Positions 57,235 to 64,000 of a stretch of DNA of 64,000 nt are shown here, piece by piece. Every line of letters begins with the position of its first letter. Position 1 is the stretch's first letter. A program made the position numbers and the translations under genes. A model generated the notes under the pieces. The model did not search any database. It saw only the letters and a program-made list of their open reading frames with translations, and had not been told where the DNA came from. This stretch comes from Paraglaciecola sp. 20A4 (lineage in GTDB: Bacteria > Pseudomonadota > Gammaproteobacteria > Enterobacterales > Alteromonadaceae): assembly GCF_011378905.1 (NCBI RefSeq), contig NZ_WTPY01000019.1, positions 26,049 through 90,048 of the forward strand, in the 5' to 3' direction.

Positions 57235-58125
57235 ATGCGTAATAGCCTAAATTTTTTAGCTAAGTTACCGGCGCTAAACAGCTTCAATTCAGGAGTAGTT
57301 GCCGCGAGCCTCCTCTTTATTAATAGTTGTGCGTTTGCAACGCAAGGGAAATTCGAAATTGTAGAAAGTGTATCTTTGCCAAGCGAATTAGAGGAAAGCT
57401 CAGCGCTTTACTGTTCGTCTGAGAGTAGCATATACAGTTTGAACGACTCTGGTAACGCACCGGTTGTTTTTCGTCTAGATGAAAACGGCCGTATTGTATC
57501 CACGTTAACACCAAAAAACGTTAAGAATAAGGATTGGGAAGCACTGACTGCGGATGATACCTTTTTTTATATTGGCGATATTGGGAATAATCGAGGCACC
57601 CGCAAGAAAGTATTTGTCTATAAATTTCCTCGTAGTACCGAAGTCCTCAACCGGGCGACAAAGCTTACTCTTACATATGAGGGAAATAAAACGTCAGAAA
57701 ATGAATCGTTGAATCATGATTTCGATGCGGAAGCCTTAGTTGCTGTCGACGATCATTTGGTGTTATTTTCAAAAAGTTGGCGCACAGACCAGCTTAAAAT
57801 TTATATTGTTGATAAGAATGTAGATAGACAAATACTAAGTGCGCAGACAGTTATAAAAGGGATCCCTGGTGTAATAACCGGAGCGGATTACGACAAAGTA
57901 AAACAACGTTATATTCTGGTTGGTTATCCGTCTAAACGGATGGGGTTTGGCGATCCTTTTATCGTAATACTAGATCGTGAATTCGCCTTAATTGACCAAA
58001 TTCCTCTATCAGGTTTCGGTCAAGTTGAGGGGGTATGTGCACATCGGTCTGGGCAGATATGGTTTACTCAAGAATCTTCGATTTTCTCTAATAGTAAGTT
58101 GGTCAAGTTACAGCTTATAGAGTGA
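57235..58125 (+). CDS. Exported protein, beta-propeller-like, unknown function
   Basis: A 296-residue protein with a N-terminal hydrophobic segment (GVVAASLLFINSCAFA, either a signal peptide or lipobox-like at SC). The mature part has repeated strand motifs including NKDWEALTADDTFFYIGDIGNNRGTR and ESLNHDFDAEALVAVDDHLVLFSKSW, seen in SdiA-regulated or phytase-like propeller proteins. Function unknown. It starts 2 bases after the thioesterase stop. Confidence 0.75.
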   Translation: MRNSLNFLAKLPALNSFNSGVVAASLLFINSCAFATQGKFEIVESVSLPSELEESSALYCSSESSIYSLNDSGNAPVVFRLDENGRIVSTLTPKNVKNKDWEALTADDTFFYIGDIGNNRGTRKKVFVYKFPRSTEVLNRATKLTLTYEGNKTSENESLNHDFDAEALVAVDDHLVLFSKSWRTDQLKIYIVDKNVDRQILSAQTVIKGIPGVITGADYDKVKQRYILVGYPSKRMGFGDPFIVILDREFALIDQIPLSGFGQVEGVCAHRSGQIWFTQESSIFSNSKLVKLQLIE

Positions 58126-58166
58126 TCTATTATGCTAGGGCGCTTTATTACCCGATAAAACAAGGC

Positions 58167-58194
58167 TTGCGCTGGATTACAATATTGCTACACT
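58167..58194 (+). promoter_or_regulatory. Candidate promoter of the thiamine operon
   Basis: TTGCGC (58167-58172), 16-base spacer, TACACT (58189-58194). Start would be near 58201, about 30 bases before the riboswitch, in which a short hairpin ACACAC/GTGTGT (58205-58223) would form. Confidence 0.5.
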
Positions 58195-58229
58195 ATCGCG
58201 GTTAACACACCTCAAACGTGTGTTTTATT

Positions 58230-58316
58230 ACCAAGGGGTGCCGAAAGGCTGAGATTTATCTCGAGTTGAGATATGACCCTAACACCTGATCCGGATAATA
58301 CCGGCGTAGGAATGGT
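58230..58316 (+). promoter_or_regulatory. TPP (thiamine pyrophosphate) riboswitch
   Basis: The THI element is complete: AGGGGTGCC, GCTGAGA, ATGACCCT, ACCTGATCCGGATAATACCG and GCGTAGGAA, with P1 ends ACCA (58230) and TGGT (58313-58316). No T-rich terminator follows, so TPP probably blocks translation of the receptor gene at 58404. Confidence 0.96.
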
Positions 58317-58403
58317 TATTTCGTTCACATCATCCAATGTAAACATCTCCCATTTGTCTGCCGCATAGCCGGGTCTTTTCAAACCATCACTGAAGAGATC
58401 CCA

Positions 58404-60467
58404 ATGAAGTTTTGTTCTACCTTACTCGCGTTATCTATTGCATCCAGTTTTACAGCCCACGCTGATGAGTCAAATGATCTTGAGCGCATTACCGTTAGCT
58501 CTGACTTCCGTCAGCAAGCATTAATGTTTCTGCCTGCCAGTGCGACTATTTTAAGTGAGTCGCAAATCGAATCCCGCCAAGCACAGCATCTTGAAGATGT
58601 ATTAAATATTGGGGCGAATATTAACTTCGCTAGCGGAGCATCACGGGGTCGGTTTGTGCAAATACGCGGCATAGGTGAGCGTAGTCAATTCTCAGAGCCA
58701 AGTAATCCGTCGGTTGGTTTCTTGGTAGATGATTTTGATTTTTCGGGGATTGCAGGCGTTGGTACTTTATTTGATGTGCAGCAGGTCGAGATTTTACGAG
58801 GCCCTCAAGCGACCGAATTTGGCGCTAGCGCAATGGCAGGCGTGATAAAAATCAAAACAGTCGATGCTGGGCCTGAACAAAGCGGTAAGATCTCGTTTTC
58901 ACTCGCAGAACAGAATACTTGGAGTTTAGGTGGCGCATACGGCAATGCCATAACAGATAATTTATTTTATCGGGTAGCGGTTCAACAGTACAAGAGTGAC
59001 GGGTTCGTTGAGAACACCTTTTTAAACCGTGATGATACAGATAACCTCGATGAATTTACGTCACGAGTAAAACTGAAATATCTCGCCACTGATTGGTTGA
59101 CGTTTGATCTTAATTATCAATATTTCGACATTGATAACGGCTACGATGCATTTTCACTTGAGAATAGCCGAGAGTCACGCGCTGATGAGCCGGGCTTCGA
59201 TCGACAAGAAACCCATGCTTTAGGTCTAAAAACTGAGATAAACAGCGAATTTACCGACGTATTTATTATTCTAAGTCAGTCTGACTCAGATATGGGGTAT
59301 AGCTATGATGAGGACTGGACTTATGTAGGCTTCCATCCCGACGAGTATTCTTCGGTAGATAGTTATTTTAGAGAACGTGACACTGATAATGTTGATATCC
59401 GTTTCCTATCGAATGATAACTCAACCCTATTTAATGGCTCAACTCAGTGGCTATTTGGCTTGTACTCTAAATCTATGGATGAAAGTTTGTTGCGTCAATA
59501 TACCTACGCAGATAGTGACTTCACAAGCCGCTACCAACAAGACAACTTAGCTGTTTACTCGCAAATAGATACTCAGTTATCTGACACCCTTAGCTTGCGT
59601 TTAGGTCTTCGGGCTGATCGATTTGAAATTGATTATGCTGATATCAGTGGTTTCACGCAACGTACTGATAAAACATTATTGGGTGGAAAAGCGGTGCTCG
59701 ATTATAGCCTCGATAGCGCTTCAGTTTATGCCAGCTTATCAAGAGGTTATAAAGCAGCTGGGTTTAATCCAGATGAGCGTGTGAGTGCTGAAAAGCGTAT
59801 TTATCAACCTGAATACAATTGGAACTATGAGATTGGCGTGAAGGGAAACTTTATAAATTACGATGCGTTTATACGAATGGCTGTTTTCTACATGGACAGA
59901 GAAGACACTCAGGTTAGCGATTATGATGTGCAAACCCGTGCGGATGGCAGTGCTACTTTTATTGATATTATTGGTAATGCCGATACTGGGACGAATTGGG
60001 GGTATGAATTGGAGTCGGGTTGGCAAGTAGATGCAAACGTAAATTTACACGCTAATTTCGGTTGGCTCGATGCGACATTTGAAGGTTATACCTTAGCCGA
60101 TGGGACTGTTATTAATAAGCAAGATCAGGCTCAAGCGCCACGTTATACCTTTAATATTGGTGCTGATGTGCAATTGTCCGAGCAAGTAAGCTGGACTATC
60201 GATGCTGACGGTAAAGACGAGTATAGATTCTCAGACGGCAATGATGAGAAATCGCCATCATACGTGTTGGTCAACACAGCTATGCGTTTTGATGTGCAAG
60301 ATTGGTCTTGTTCGGTTTGGGTGAAAAATGTTTTTGACCGAACATACTACGTCCGCGGTTTTGGCGGCTTTAACAATGATCCTCGTGAAGGATATGCCAC
60401 TCCAGAACCTTACTATCAGCTAGGCGATGGCCGCCAGGTTGGTGTTAGCGCCCAATACACTTTTTAA
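58404..60467 (+). CDS. TonB-dependent receptor, probable thiamine uptake
   Basis: A 687-residue receptor with signal peptide (cleaved near AHAD), TonB box (LERITVSS), plug (FVQIRGIGERSQFSEPSNPSVGFLVDDFDF, VEILRGPQATEFGASAMAGVIKI) and barrel ending QVGVSAQYTF. It is the first gene behind a TPP riboswitch and is followed by thiamine-type genes, so thiamine or a precursor is the likely ligand. Substrate is inferred from regulation and context. Confidence 0.9.
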   Translation: MKFCSTLLALSIASSFTAHADESNDLERITVSSDFRQQALMFLPASATILSESQIESRQAQHLEDVLNIGANINFASGASRGRFVQIRGIGERSQFSEPSNPSVGFLVDDFDFSGIAGVGTLFDVQQVEILRGPQATEFGASAMAGVIKIKTVDAGPEQSGKISFSLAEQNTWSLGGAYGNAITDNLFYRVAVQQYKSDGFVENTFLNRDDTDNLDEFTSRVKLKYLATDWLTFDLNYQYFDIDNGYDAFSLENSRESRADEPGFDRQETHALGLKTEINSEFTDVFIILSQSDSDMGYSYDEDWTYVGFHPDEYSSVDSYFRERDTDNVDIRFLSNDNSTLFNGSTQWLFGLYSKSMDESLLRQYTYADSDFTSRYQQDNLAVYSQIDTQLSDTLSLRLGLRADRFEIDYADISGFTQRTDKTLLGGKAVLDYSLDSASVYASLSRGYKAAGFNPDERVSAEKRIYQPEYNWNYEIGVKGNFINYDAFIRMAVFYMDREDTQVSDYDVQTRADGSATFIDIIGNADTGTNWGYELESGWQVDANVNLHANFGWLDATFEGYTLADGTVINKQDQAQAPRYTFNIGADVQLSEQVSWTIDADGKDEYRFSDGNDEKSPSYVLVNTAMRFDVQDWSCSVWVKNVFDRTYYVRGFGGFNNDPREGYATPEPYYQLGDGRQVGVSAQYTF

Positions 60468-60482
60468 AACTAGGAGCTTAAT

Positions 60483-60740
60483 ATGAAATTAGTCGCCGAA
60501 CTTTCAATGTATCCATTGAATGAGCAATACCTTGAACCAATACAAACGTTTATCGATCGCCTAAATGAATACGCATACTTAAAGGTAGTGACTAGCGCAA
60601 CGAGCACCCTCGTCAGTGGTGATTACCAAGCCACTATGCAAGTATTGGCGAAAGAGATGCAGCGAAGCCATCAAGAAGTGGGGCAGGCTATTTTTGTCTG
60701 TAAGTTTTTAAACGGTGATAAAATGAGTAGTGACGTTTAA
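60483..60740 (+). CDS. YkoF/MTH1187-family small protein, probable thiamine binder
   Basis: An 85-residue ferredoxin-like-fold protein (AELSMYPLNEQYLEPIQTFIDRLN, YLKVVTSATSTLVSGDY). YkoF of Bacillus, related, binds thiamine. Between receptor and permease in this riboswitch operon, it may bind thiamine or its pyrimidine. No signal peptide is visible, so it would be cytoplasmic. One-base overlap with the next gene. Confidence 0.78.
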   Translation: MKLVAELSMYPLNEQYLEPIQTFIDRLNEYAYLKVVTSATSTLVSGDYQATMQVLAKEMQRSHQEVGQAIFVCKFLNGDKMSSDV

Positions 60741-61369
60741 TGCAATCGCTGGTTGACTTGCTGCAAGATATTGCCCAGCAGTTTGTTGCGCAGTCATGGT
60801 TAGAAGCAATGGCAGTGATACTTGCCATTGCTTACGTTTGGTTGGCTGCCAGGGAGAATATCTGGTGTTGGCCGTGTGCGCTAGTTAGTACTGCTATATA
60901 TACTTGGTTGTTTTGGGAGGTATCGCTAGTTTTTCATACCTTGCTTAATGGTTATTATTTGATCATGGCCGTTTATGGTTGGCAACAGTGGAAAAAACAG
61001 GAAAGCGAGCATATACCGATTCAAAGTTGGTCAATGCAGAAACATCTAGTTCGGCTGATTATCCTCACTGGGGTTGCGTTCGGCATGACAGCGTTCGCGG
61101 GGATGTGGCTAGACTCAAAATATTTGTATCTAGATGCTTTTATAACGGTATTTAGTGTTTACACCACATTGATGGTTGCCCACAAGGTGTTGGAGAACTG
61201 GTTATATTGGATCATCATAAACAGTTTTGCCTGTTATCTATATTTTGCTAAAGAGATGTATCTTACCGGTGTTTTATTTATTTTTTACGTATTATTTGCC
61301 ATTTATGGATATATCAATTGGCGCCAGCAACTCATAGGTAAACGATATGCCTCATCGGCATCAGCTTAA
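60740..61369 (+). CDS. pnuT: PnuT-type thiamine permease (PnuC family)
   Basis: A 209-residue PnuC-family membrane protein with about seven helices; motifs WLAARENIWCWPCALVSTAIYTWLFWE and LNGYYLIMAVYGWQQWK. PnuC imports nicotinamide riboside; homologues under TPP riboswitches import thiamine (PnuT). Overlaps the kinase gene by 23 bases. Confidence 0.9.
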   Translation: MQSLVDLLQDIAQQFVAQSWLEAMAVILAIAYVWLAARENIWCWPCALVSTAIYTWLFWEVSLVFHTLLNGYYLIMAVYGWQQWKKQESEHIPIQSWSMQKHLVRLIILTGVAFGMTAFAGMWLDSKYLYLDAFITVFSVYTTLMVAHKVLENWLYWIIINSFACYLYFAKEMYLTGVLFIFYVLFAIYGYINWRQQLIGKRYASSASA

Positions 61370-62186
61370 GCTCGCCTTATTGGCTGAACTTGTCGAGCTT
61401 GAGCAGTGCCGGCAGGGGTTTTCGCTTGAGCACGTTCAAAAGGGAGGGGCGGTTAATAGCAGTTTTTTATTAACGACGCCCACTCAATGTTTTTTTATGA
61501 AAACATTCGAGTCAGACCAAGTTAATCAACTTAATCGCCAAGAACTATTTGGTATTCAAAAAGTCATTTGGCAACAAGGTTTAGCTTGCGAGCCTATTTA
61601 TTTGTCAAATGCTCATTCATTTCAGCTTGATGCATGGGTCCAAAGTCAGACCCTCGAGAATAGTAAACTTGGCGAAGAGCAAAAAAACATCCAGCTCGCC
61701 AACGCTTTGAGCCAAATTCATGGACTACAGATAGATGGCCCATTGCTTGATCTGCCGCGGCAATGGGCTAGTTATCTAAAATTATTACCTAAATCTAAGT
61801 TTATAAAAGAATATACGTTAGCGCAGAACTTAGCTGACATTTGGTATCAAGCACCGAAGAACGATTTAGTTTTTTGTCATAACGATTTATCGTTGCAACA
61901 CGTAACCGTGCAAACACCGCTCACAATTTTTGATTGGGAATATTGTGCGTACTCTAACCGATATTTTGATATAGCAGCTTGCATTGAAGTAAATCAAATG
62001 AATCGTCATCAGCAAGAAAACCTGCTGATTCATTATGCAAAATTGAGTAATGTTGCACTTGATATACTGACTAAGAACGTCAACAATATGCTTCCTTTGG
62101 TCAATCTAACGAGCCATTTATGGTATTGCGCCGCCGACGCAGTGGGCAAGTTGCAGAGCCGTTCTGTTGATAAAATAAGCGGTTGA
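61347..62186 (+). CDS. Aminoglycoside phosphotransferase-fold kinase, probable thiamine kinase
   Basis: A 279-residue choline/aminoglycoside-kinase-like protein with catalytic loop FCHNDLSLQHV and metal site IFDWEYCAYSNRYFDIA. In a TPP-riboswitch operon with a permease it most likely phosphorylates imported thiamine to trap it. The proposed function is context-based. Confidence 0.82.
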   Translation: MPHRHQLKLALLAELVELEQCRQGFSLEHVQKGGAVNSSFLLTTPTQCFFMKTFESDQVNQLNRQELFGIQKVIWQQGLACEPIYLSNAHSFQLDAWVQSQTLENSKLGEEQKNIQLANALSQIHGLQIDGPLLDLPRQWASYLKLLPKSKFIKEYTLAQNLADIWYQAPKNDLVFCHNDLSLQHVTVQTPLTIFDWEYCAYSNRYFDIAACIEVNQMNRHQQENLLIHYAKLSNVALDILTKNVNNMLPLVNLTSHLWYCAADAVGKLQSRSVDKISG

Positions 62187-62259
62187 GCATAAACCGTCAG
62201 TTTTCCATGCAAAAGCACTTTACCTTTTAGACGTGTTACGTATAATTCAGCTCCTCAGC

Positions 62260-62336
62260 AGGGGTGTAGTTCCAATTGGTAGAACAGCGGTCTCCAAAAC
62301 CGATGGCTGGGGGTTCGAATCCCTCCACCCCTGCCA
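62260..62336 (+). tRNA. tRNA-Trp (CCA)
   Basis: A 77-base tRNA with encoded CCA. Acceptor AGGGGTG pairs with CACCCCT, anticodon loop CTCCAAA gives CCA, T-arm GGGGGTTCGAATCCCTC. Confidence 0.95.
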
Positions 62337-62416
62337 ATTTTTTATATTCTTAAAATACGCTAGCTTATTTACCTTCAGTATACTTTTATTTTTATATATC
62401 GTGATAATCTACGCGC

Positions 62417-62965
62417 ATGAATTCAAAAACGCCTCAAGCACTTAGTTCATATCAAAACGCTATTCTCAGTGAAATGGGGATTGTTGTATGGCAACCTCAA
62501 AATTCTGCGATATCAGAGACTAAATTCGCGACGCAGGGGGTGGGCAGCAATCAAGATAGCGCCCAAAACGGTAATGTCGATTCAAATACCGCTGTTGCGC
62601 CAATTGCAGCTAACAAATCCCAAACCCCTATTCCTGAATCCATTAAACAATTTAGAACACAAAAAGCTACTCAGCCAGATAAGCGCTCTGTGCCGAATCA
62701 TCTGGTCTTTGAATTTTCTCTTGATATGCTATCTAGCGCTTTGGTTGAGGATGTTTTATTGAGTATTGGTTTTGAGGGCAATAGCTTCGAACGGCTCTCA
62801 GAAATTGATTGTGAGCAACATATCGACTACGAGTTTGCCTGGAAAATAGGTAAAGGCATAACACTAGAGGGGAGGTTATTAACAACACCCTCGTTAACGC
62901 AAACGTTTTCTCCATCGGCTAAGAAACAACTTTGGTCTGTCCTGTCAACGCTCGCTAATGACTAA
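62417..62965 (+). CDS. holD: DNA polymerase III psi subunit HolD (divergent)
   Basis: A 182-residue protein. Its N-terminus (YQNAILSEMGIVVWQP) resembles the clamp-loader/SSB-binding start of psi and the end (ITLEGRLLTTPSLTQTFSPSAKKQLWSVL) aligns by eye with E. coli HolD (SLEGAQVASPALTDL...). A low-complexity Asn/Gln/Ala-rich insert spans about residues 35-80, which makes it longer than E. coli HolD (137). It overlaps rimI by 8 bases, the same order as in E. coli. It joins chi to the clamp loader. Confidence 0.75.
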   Translation: MNSKTPQALSSYQNAILSEMGIVVWQPQNSAISETKFATQGVGSNQDSAQNGNVDSNTAVAPIAANKSQTPIPESIKQFRTQKATQPDKRSVPNHLVFEFSLDMLSSALVEDVLLSIGFEGNSFERLSEIDCEQHIDYEFAWKIGKGITLEGRLLTTPSLTQTFSPSAKKQLWSVLSTLAND

Positions 62966-63422
62966 CCTTATAAAGCTTACCTCAAAAAACTATCATTCTG
63001 CCTATACAATCCACTGTCAAGGGCATTCTCACCCATGGTCTAAATCTGTGTTTTCAGATTGTTTAACGGATCAATACGAAGCTTATGGATTACGCCAAGA
63101 TAACGAATTTATTGGACTCTACGTAGCCCTTTTTGTGCTCGACGAAGCGACGTTAATGGATATTGGTGTCTCAAGTGATATGCAAGGTAAGGGCTTAAGC
63201 AACAAGCTTATGACGCATTTTATAACGCGTTGCGTTGATAACAACATGCAGTGTGTTTGGTTAGAGGTACGTGCAACCAATGGTGTAGCGATAAGCCTTT
63301 ATCAAAAGCAGGGTTTTGAGTTGATAGAGCGCCGTAAAGGCTATTATGACACTGTCGATGGTAAAGAAGACGCGTTAATTATGAAACTAACACTTATCGA
63401 TATTCAGGAAATGAGTGTTTAG
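62958..63422 (+). CDS. rimI: Ribosomal protein S18-alanine N-acetyltransferase RimI
   Basis: A 154-residue GNAT protein: acetyl-CoA loop QGKGLSNKLM, LEVRATNGVAISLYQKQGFELIERRKGYY and D near the end (GKEDALIMKL), all typical of RimI. It acetylates the N-terminal Ala of S18. Coupled to holD. Confidence 0.92.
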   Translation: MTNLIKLTSKNYHSAYTIHCQGHSHPWSKSVFSDCLTDQYEAYGLRQDNEFIGLYVALFVLDEATLMDIGVSSDMQGKGLSNKLMTHFITRCVDNNMQCVWLEVRATNGVAISLYQKQGFELIERRKGYYDTVDGKEDALIMKLTLIDIQEMSV

Positions 63423-63432
63423 ATAAATCGAC

Positions 63433-63450
63433 GAAGCCCTTTCGGGCTTC
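63433..63450. terminator. Stem-loop between rimI and HTH gene
   Basis: GAAGCCC (63433-63439), TTTC, GGGCTTC (63444-63450); on the minus strand the loop is GAAA, a stable tetraloop. No T run. A possible bidirectional terminator for the convergent genes. Confidence 0.5.
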
Positions 63451-63462
63451 AGATCGAATACA

Positions 63463-63717
63463 TTATCTACGCGCTGAAGAAATGTTTAGTTGTTGAGACG
63501 GATCTTGACGCTCAATGGCCAATTTCACGAATTTAGACGAGTTGTAATTACAACCAACGCACATAGCGATGAACTGATTCATGCTAGGGCTACCAATTTC
63601 TTTTTCCCAATTTTCATAGGTTTTACGTGTTTTAACATTAGCAAGTTTTGCCATTTTAACCGTAGTTAAGCCAGCGTCTTGTCTCATTTTTCTTAGATCT
63701 GCACCTGTGATATACAT
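63463..63717 (-). CDS. Small XRE-like helix-turn-helix protein
   Basis: An 84-residue protein MYITGADLRKMRQDAGLTTVKMAKLA, with the Cro/C1-type HTH (TTVKMAKLANVKTRKTYENWEKEIGSPSMNQF) and a 25-residue tail. The ATG at 63717 has GAGGAA seven bases upstream; the longer frame to 63852 is not supported. Likely DNA-binding, target unknown. It sits next to an IS end. Confidence 0.8.
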   Translation of the reverse strand: MYITGADLRKMRQDAGLTTVKMAKLANVKTRKTYENWEKEIGSPSMNQFIAMCVGCNYNSSKFVKLAIERQDPSQQLNISSARR

Positions 63718-63924
63718 GCTTTTATTCCTCATAATATTATTGAAACTACAACAGAGCTGAAACAGCATATAAAAAAACTCTGTTTTTCTATTGTCAGACG
63801 CAGTGTATGTCAACAAATGTGGATTGGATTCCACAAGGTGAAATAATTTCACATTATTTACTTTTGATGGGGCAGAATCGTTACCAACTAATGAGTTATA
63901 AAAAGCAATATAAGCCCCAATCTT

Positions 63925-63945
63925 GTAACTGTCTTGTAAAAGACG
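63925..63945 (-). repeat. Probable IS66-family terminal inverted repeat
   Basis: GTAACTGTCTTGTAAAAGAC begins with GTAA, as IS66-family ends do, and lies just beyond the stop of the transposase fragment. The second end and 8 bp target duplication fall outside the window. Confidence 0.5.
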
Positions 63946-63946
63946 T

Positions 63947-64000
63947 CTAGCCTAACTTAACATTCCATGGCAGCACCGATTCAATATCAGGTTCAGGCTG
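63947..64000 (-). mobile_element. C-terminal end of an IS66-family transposase (partial)
   Basis: Reading the minus strand from base 64000, 17 codons QPEPDIESVLPWNVKLG are followed by TAG at 63949-63947. The LPWNVK ending is typical of the C-terminal IS66 transposase element (IS66_C). The rest of the gene continues beyond the window. Short, so the identification is provisional. Confidence 0.6.

Noticed and set aside
63967..64000. Plus-strand ATG beginning a gene (MAAPIQYQVQA)
   Set aside because: No ribosome site, and the opposite strand gives a better explanation as an IS66 transposase end.
1..64000. CRISPR arrays, prophage or secretion islands
   Set aside because: No regularly spaced repeats, integrase, capsid or effector genes were recognised; tRNA flanks at 20898-21292 and 62260 show no integrase nearby.

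Overview
The window looks like a chromosomal segment of a marine gammaproteobacterium of the Alteromonadales, close to Alteromonas/Glaciecola/Paraglaciecola. The basis is moderate-to-low GC, a polar-flagellum chemotaxis operon with ParC/ParP, a Na+-pumping oxaloacetate decarboxylase, large TonB-dependent receptors, a TonB2/TtpC energising cluster and an alaS-csrA-serV-arg tRNA block. This placement rests on gene content and protein resemblance; no database search was possible.

Layout. 1-9969 (+): end of a flagellar/chemotaxis operon, flhF (5' cut by the window), flhG, fliA, cheY, cheZ, cheA, cheB, parC, parP, cheW and a DUF2802 gene. 10261-15084 (+): methionine block, with tandem MetJ boxes in front of metA, then a methionine synthase split into two adjacent genes (homocysteine domain; folate/B12/activation domains). 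15161-20594: DUF938 methyltransferase, a reverse-strand PF04339-type acyltransferase, recX without recA, alaS and csrA. 20723-21327: tRNA operon (Ser-GCU, two identical Arg-ACG) with promoter, a possible tRNA remnant and a terminator. 21700-24983: oadGAB. 25062-31502 (-): sapF, sapD, sapC, sapB, sapA and pspF, apparently one operon transcribed from pspF. 31719-35773 (+): pspABC, ycjX, ycjF behind a sigma-54-like promoter. 35837-39827: aromatic amino acid block, phhA, tyrR and hppD, with TyrR-box-like sites before phhA and hppD. 39831-42074: lrp-like gene divergent from a leucine-type dehydrogenase, then 4.5S RNA (ffs) and a ComFB-like gene.

42383-49033 is an accessory-looking stretch: an orphan terminator, a large TonB-dependent receptor, a TPR-sulfotransferase, a tiny membrane ORF, a small lipoprotein and a methyltransferase. 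49551-54559 (+) is DUF3450-ttpC-exbB2-exbD2-tonB2-TPR. 54598-58125 holds tmcA (-), a YciA-like thioesterase and an exported protein of unknown function. 58167-62186 (+) is a TPP-riboswitch-controlled thiamine uptake/salvage operon: TonB receptor, YkoF/MTH1187-like protein, PnuT-type permease and a kinase. The right end has tRNA-Trp, holD, rimI, a small HTH gene (-) and what appears to be the end of an IS66-family insertion element running off the window.

How the genes work together: FlhF/FlhG and ParC/ParP place flagellum and chemoreceptor arrays at the pole while CheAYZBW signal. TtpC-ExbB2-ExbD2-TonB2 can energise the two TonB receptors seen here. TyrR, PhhA and HppD form a phenylalanine/tyrosine breakdown module. 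PspF is placed to control both psp and sap. Most of the window is conventional core genome. The points most worth checking are the split metH, the repeated CheA linker motif, the riboswitch thiamine operon, the receptor/sulfotransferase/lipoprotein neighbourhood, the orphan terminator before that receptor, and the IS66 end.
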